Of a stretch of DNA of 64,000 nucleotides, positions 62,697 through 64,000 are shown one piece after another (the first letter of the stretch is position 1; every line of letters starts with the position of its first letter). The stretch comes from Lethocerus indicus. Its lineage: Eukaryota > Arthropoda > Insecta > Hemiptera > Belostomatidae. Made by a program: the position numbers and the translations under genes. The stretch spans positions 7,990,034 through 8,054,033 of the forward strand of contig JACDQD010000006.1 of assembly GCA_019843655.1 (NCBI GenBank). The letters are read 5' to 3'. The notes below the pieces were generated by a model. It was not told the origin of the DNA, did not search any database, and saw nothing but the letters and a program-made list of their open reading frames with translations.

Positions 62697-63920
62697 ATGG
62701 CTCCACCAGTGCCAGGAGGTTCAACTGAGTCTCAGACTCAGTTAAATACCTATAGATCTTATGTCACTATGCTAGGAGACCCTGGAGCAAAAGATGAAAG
62801 CAAACTGCAGGCCGCTCAAGAACTTAGTGAAAACTTTGAGGTATTTTTTATTTATGTCTATCCTCTAAATATAGCTTAAATTTCTGGGGACATCAATAAG
62901 TGAAATGTGTACTCCAAATACGTGAATCAGTTAATTTTATTATTTTGTAACTTAGCATTCTTAGAATTAAAAACAGAGTGCTTACATTAACAATAGTTTT
63001 TACTTTGTCTTAGGATGTACCTTATTTTTTTAATGGAATTTATTTCTTATTAATTCATGGAATTGTGTGATGTGGAAGTATATAATTTTGTAAGTTAAAT
63101 TACTATCTCCTCCTAAAGTTGCATTTAAACTATTTTTAAAAGTGAAATGAATCAAGTGTAGTGATAAGTGGTGATAAGTACAAAAAATTATATAAAAAAC
63201 AGCAAATTTAGCATTTGTTTCATTTCTTTATTATAAATACATTGAGCCTTCTCCTTATACAGCTTACTGACATTAAACTTTAATTGATAATAATAAAAAA
63301 ATAGTATACTGTAGTCCTAATTCAAAATGAATTTAACAATTTGTAGTTTCTAATGCAGAATTAACAGTTCTTTTCTAAATGTAAAGTTTATTAAGCTGTT
63401 TATTGGAAATGTTCATTGTACCACTGCTTTTTGTTTTTATAGATTAATAGTTATGTTACGTTCTATTGACTGTCCTTCAAAACTAAATCTTTTTATATTG
63501 AAGACTATTGATATTCTAATTTTTATTGCAGGTTATTCTTACATCACATCAATATTCTTCATTTTTAGATCATGCCATAAAGATATTTCTGAAAATTCTT
63601 CAAGAAGGGGAACCACATTTTATTGCTGAATACAATATTCATGTTAGTATTTAAGGTTCCATTCTCTTTTATTGGTTTGATTATTTTATTAGTATTTTCT
63701 CCTTTTATTATATATTCATTACTGTTTGCAGCAAGTTCGTAAACTTCTTCTTGAAATGATTTATCGCCTTCCAACCAACAAGTATCTGAAACAACATGTT
63801 GAGTCCATTCTTACATTAGCACTAAAACTTCTTGAAACTGAAAATGAACAGAATGTTTTAGTGTGCCTGAGAATAATTATAGAACTACACAAGCATTATC
63901 GACCCCCATATAATCCTGAG
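62697..63920 (+). CDS. Nipped-A: TRRAP / Nipped-A (Tra1 family), N-terminal exons only (3' truncated by window)
   Basis: TRRAP is the giant pseudokinase-type scaffold of the PIKK family that brings transcription activators to the SAGA and Tip60/NuA4 acetyltransferase complexes in the nucleus. Three coding exons are visible: 62697-62840, 63532-63642 and 63732-63920, all phase 0, giving 148 residues. The sequence matches the TRRAP N-terminal HEAT region: QAAQELSENFE, HQYSSFLDHAIKIFLKILQEGEPHF, RKLLLEMIYRLPTN, LLETENEQNVLVCLRIIIELHK. ATG at 62697 is the first in frame. The rest of the protein (usually over 3,500 residues) continues past the window. Intron 1 is 691 nt. Confidence 0.95.
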
Positions 63921-64000
63921 GTAAGAAATAAAAAATCCAGAAATATTCAATTTACCCTGATGAGGTTTAAATAGGCATGTTTCGTCTTCTTGTTACTTTT

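Overview
The window looks like nuclear DNA of an insect. It is AT-rich, intron-rich and loose, with GT-AG introns, TA/GA/TC microsatellites, and fragments of non-LTR retrotransposons and a mariner element. One gene encodes a CYP307-type (spook/spookier) P450, a family tied to arthropod ecdysteroid synthesis. The many small exons and the roughly 26 kb of gene-poor DNA argue against a compact dipteran genome. A hemimetabolous insect is plausible, but I cannot name the species. All gene identities rest on reading the translated sequence, not on a database search.

Layout. (1) 135-8494, + strand: the C-terminal 21 exons of a TRIP12/ctrip HECT E3 ubiquitin ligase; the 5' part lies before the window. 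(2) About 9415-10045: a large imperfect inverted repeat (foldback). (3) 10393-14375, +: complete gamma-tubulin in 11 exons (457 aa). (4) 16156-17998, -: complete three-exon CYP307-like P450 (497 aa) with a TATA box. (5) About 18.1-44.5 kb: no gene I can support. It holds microsatellites, a possible 5S-rRNA-derived SINE, a tandem repeat, two retrotransposon remnants and several GC-rich patches that could be regulatory. (6) 44540-60047, -: a 30-exon gene for a NACHT + WD40 STAND ATPase of the NWD1/NWD2 type (1,702 aa). I joined it exon by exon with reading phase kept throughout. Its introns carry a retrotransposon tail, a deleted mariner copy, a long-armed inverted repeat and a possible tiny hAT-like element. 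(7) 62697-63920, +: the first three coding exons of TRRAP/Nipped-A, running off the window.

The genes do not form a functional cluster. TRIP12 (ubiquitin ligase), gamma-tubulin (microtubule nucleation) and TRRAP (SAGA/Tip60 scaffold) are housekeeping genes. CYP307 is expected to be hormone-gland specific and lies beside the gene-poor expanse where distant enhancers could be. NWD and TRRAP are head to head with about 2.65 kb between start codons. No operons, CRISPR arrays or convincing tRNA genes were seen.

The items most worth a second look are the NWD-type STAND gene (including a predicted GC-AG intron and a mariner end abutting a splice acceptor), the two long-armed inverted repeats, and the gene-poor region beside CYP307.
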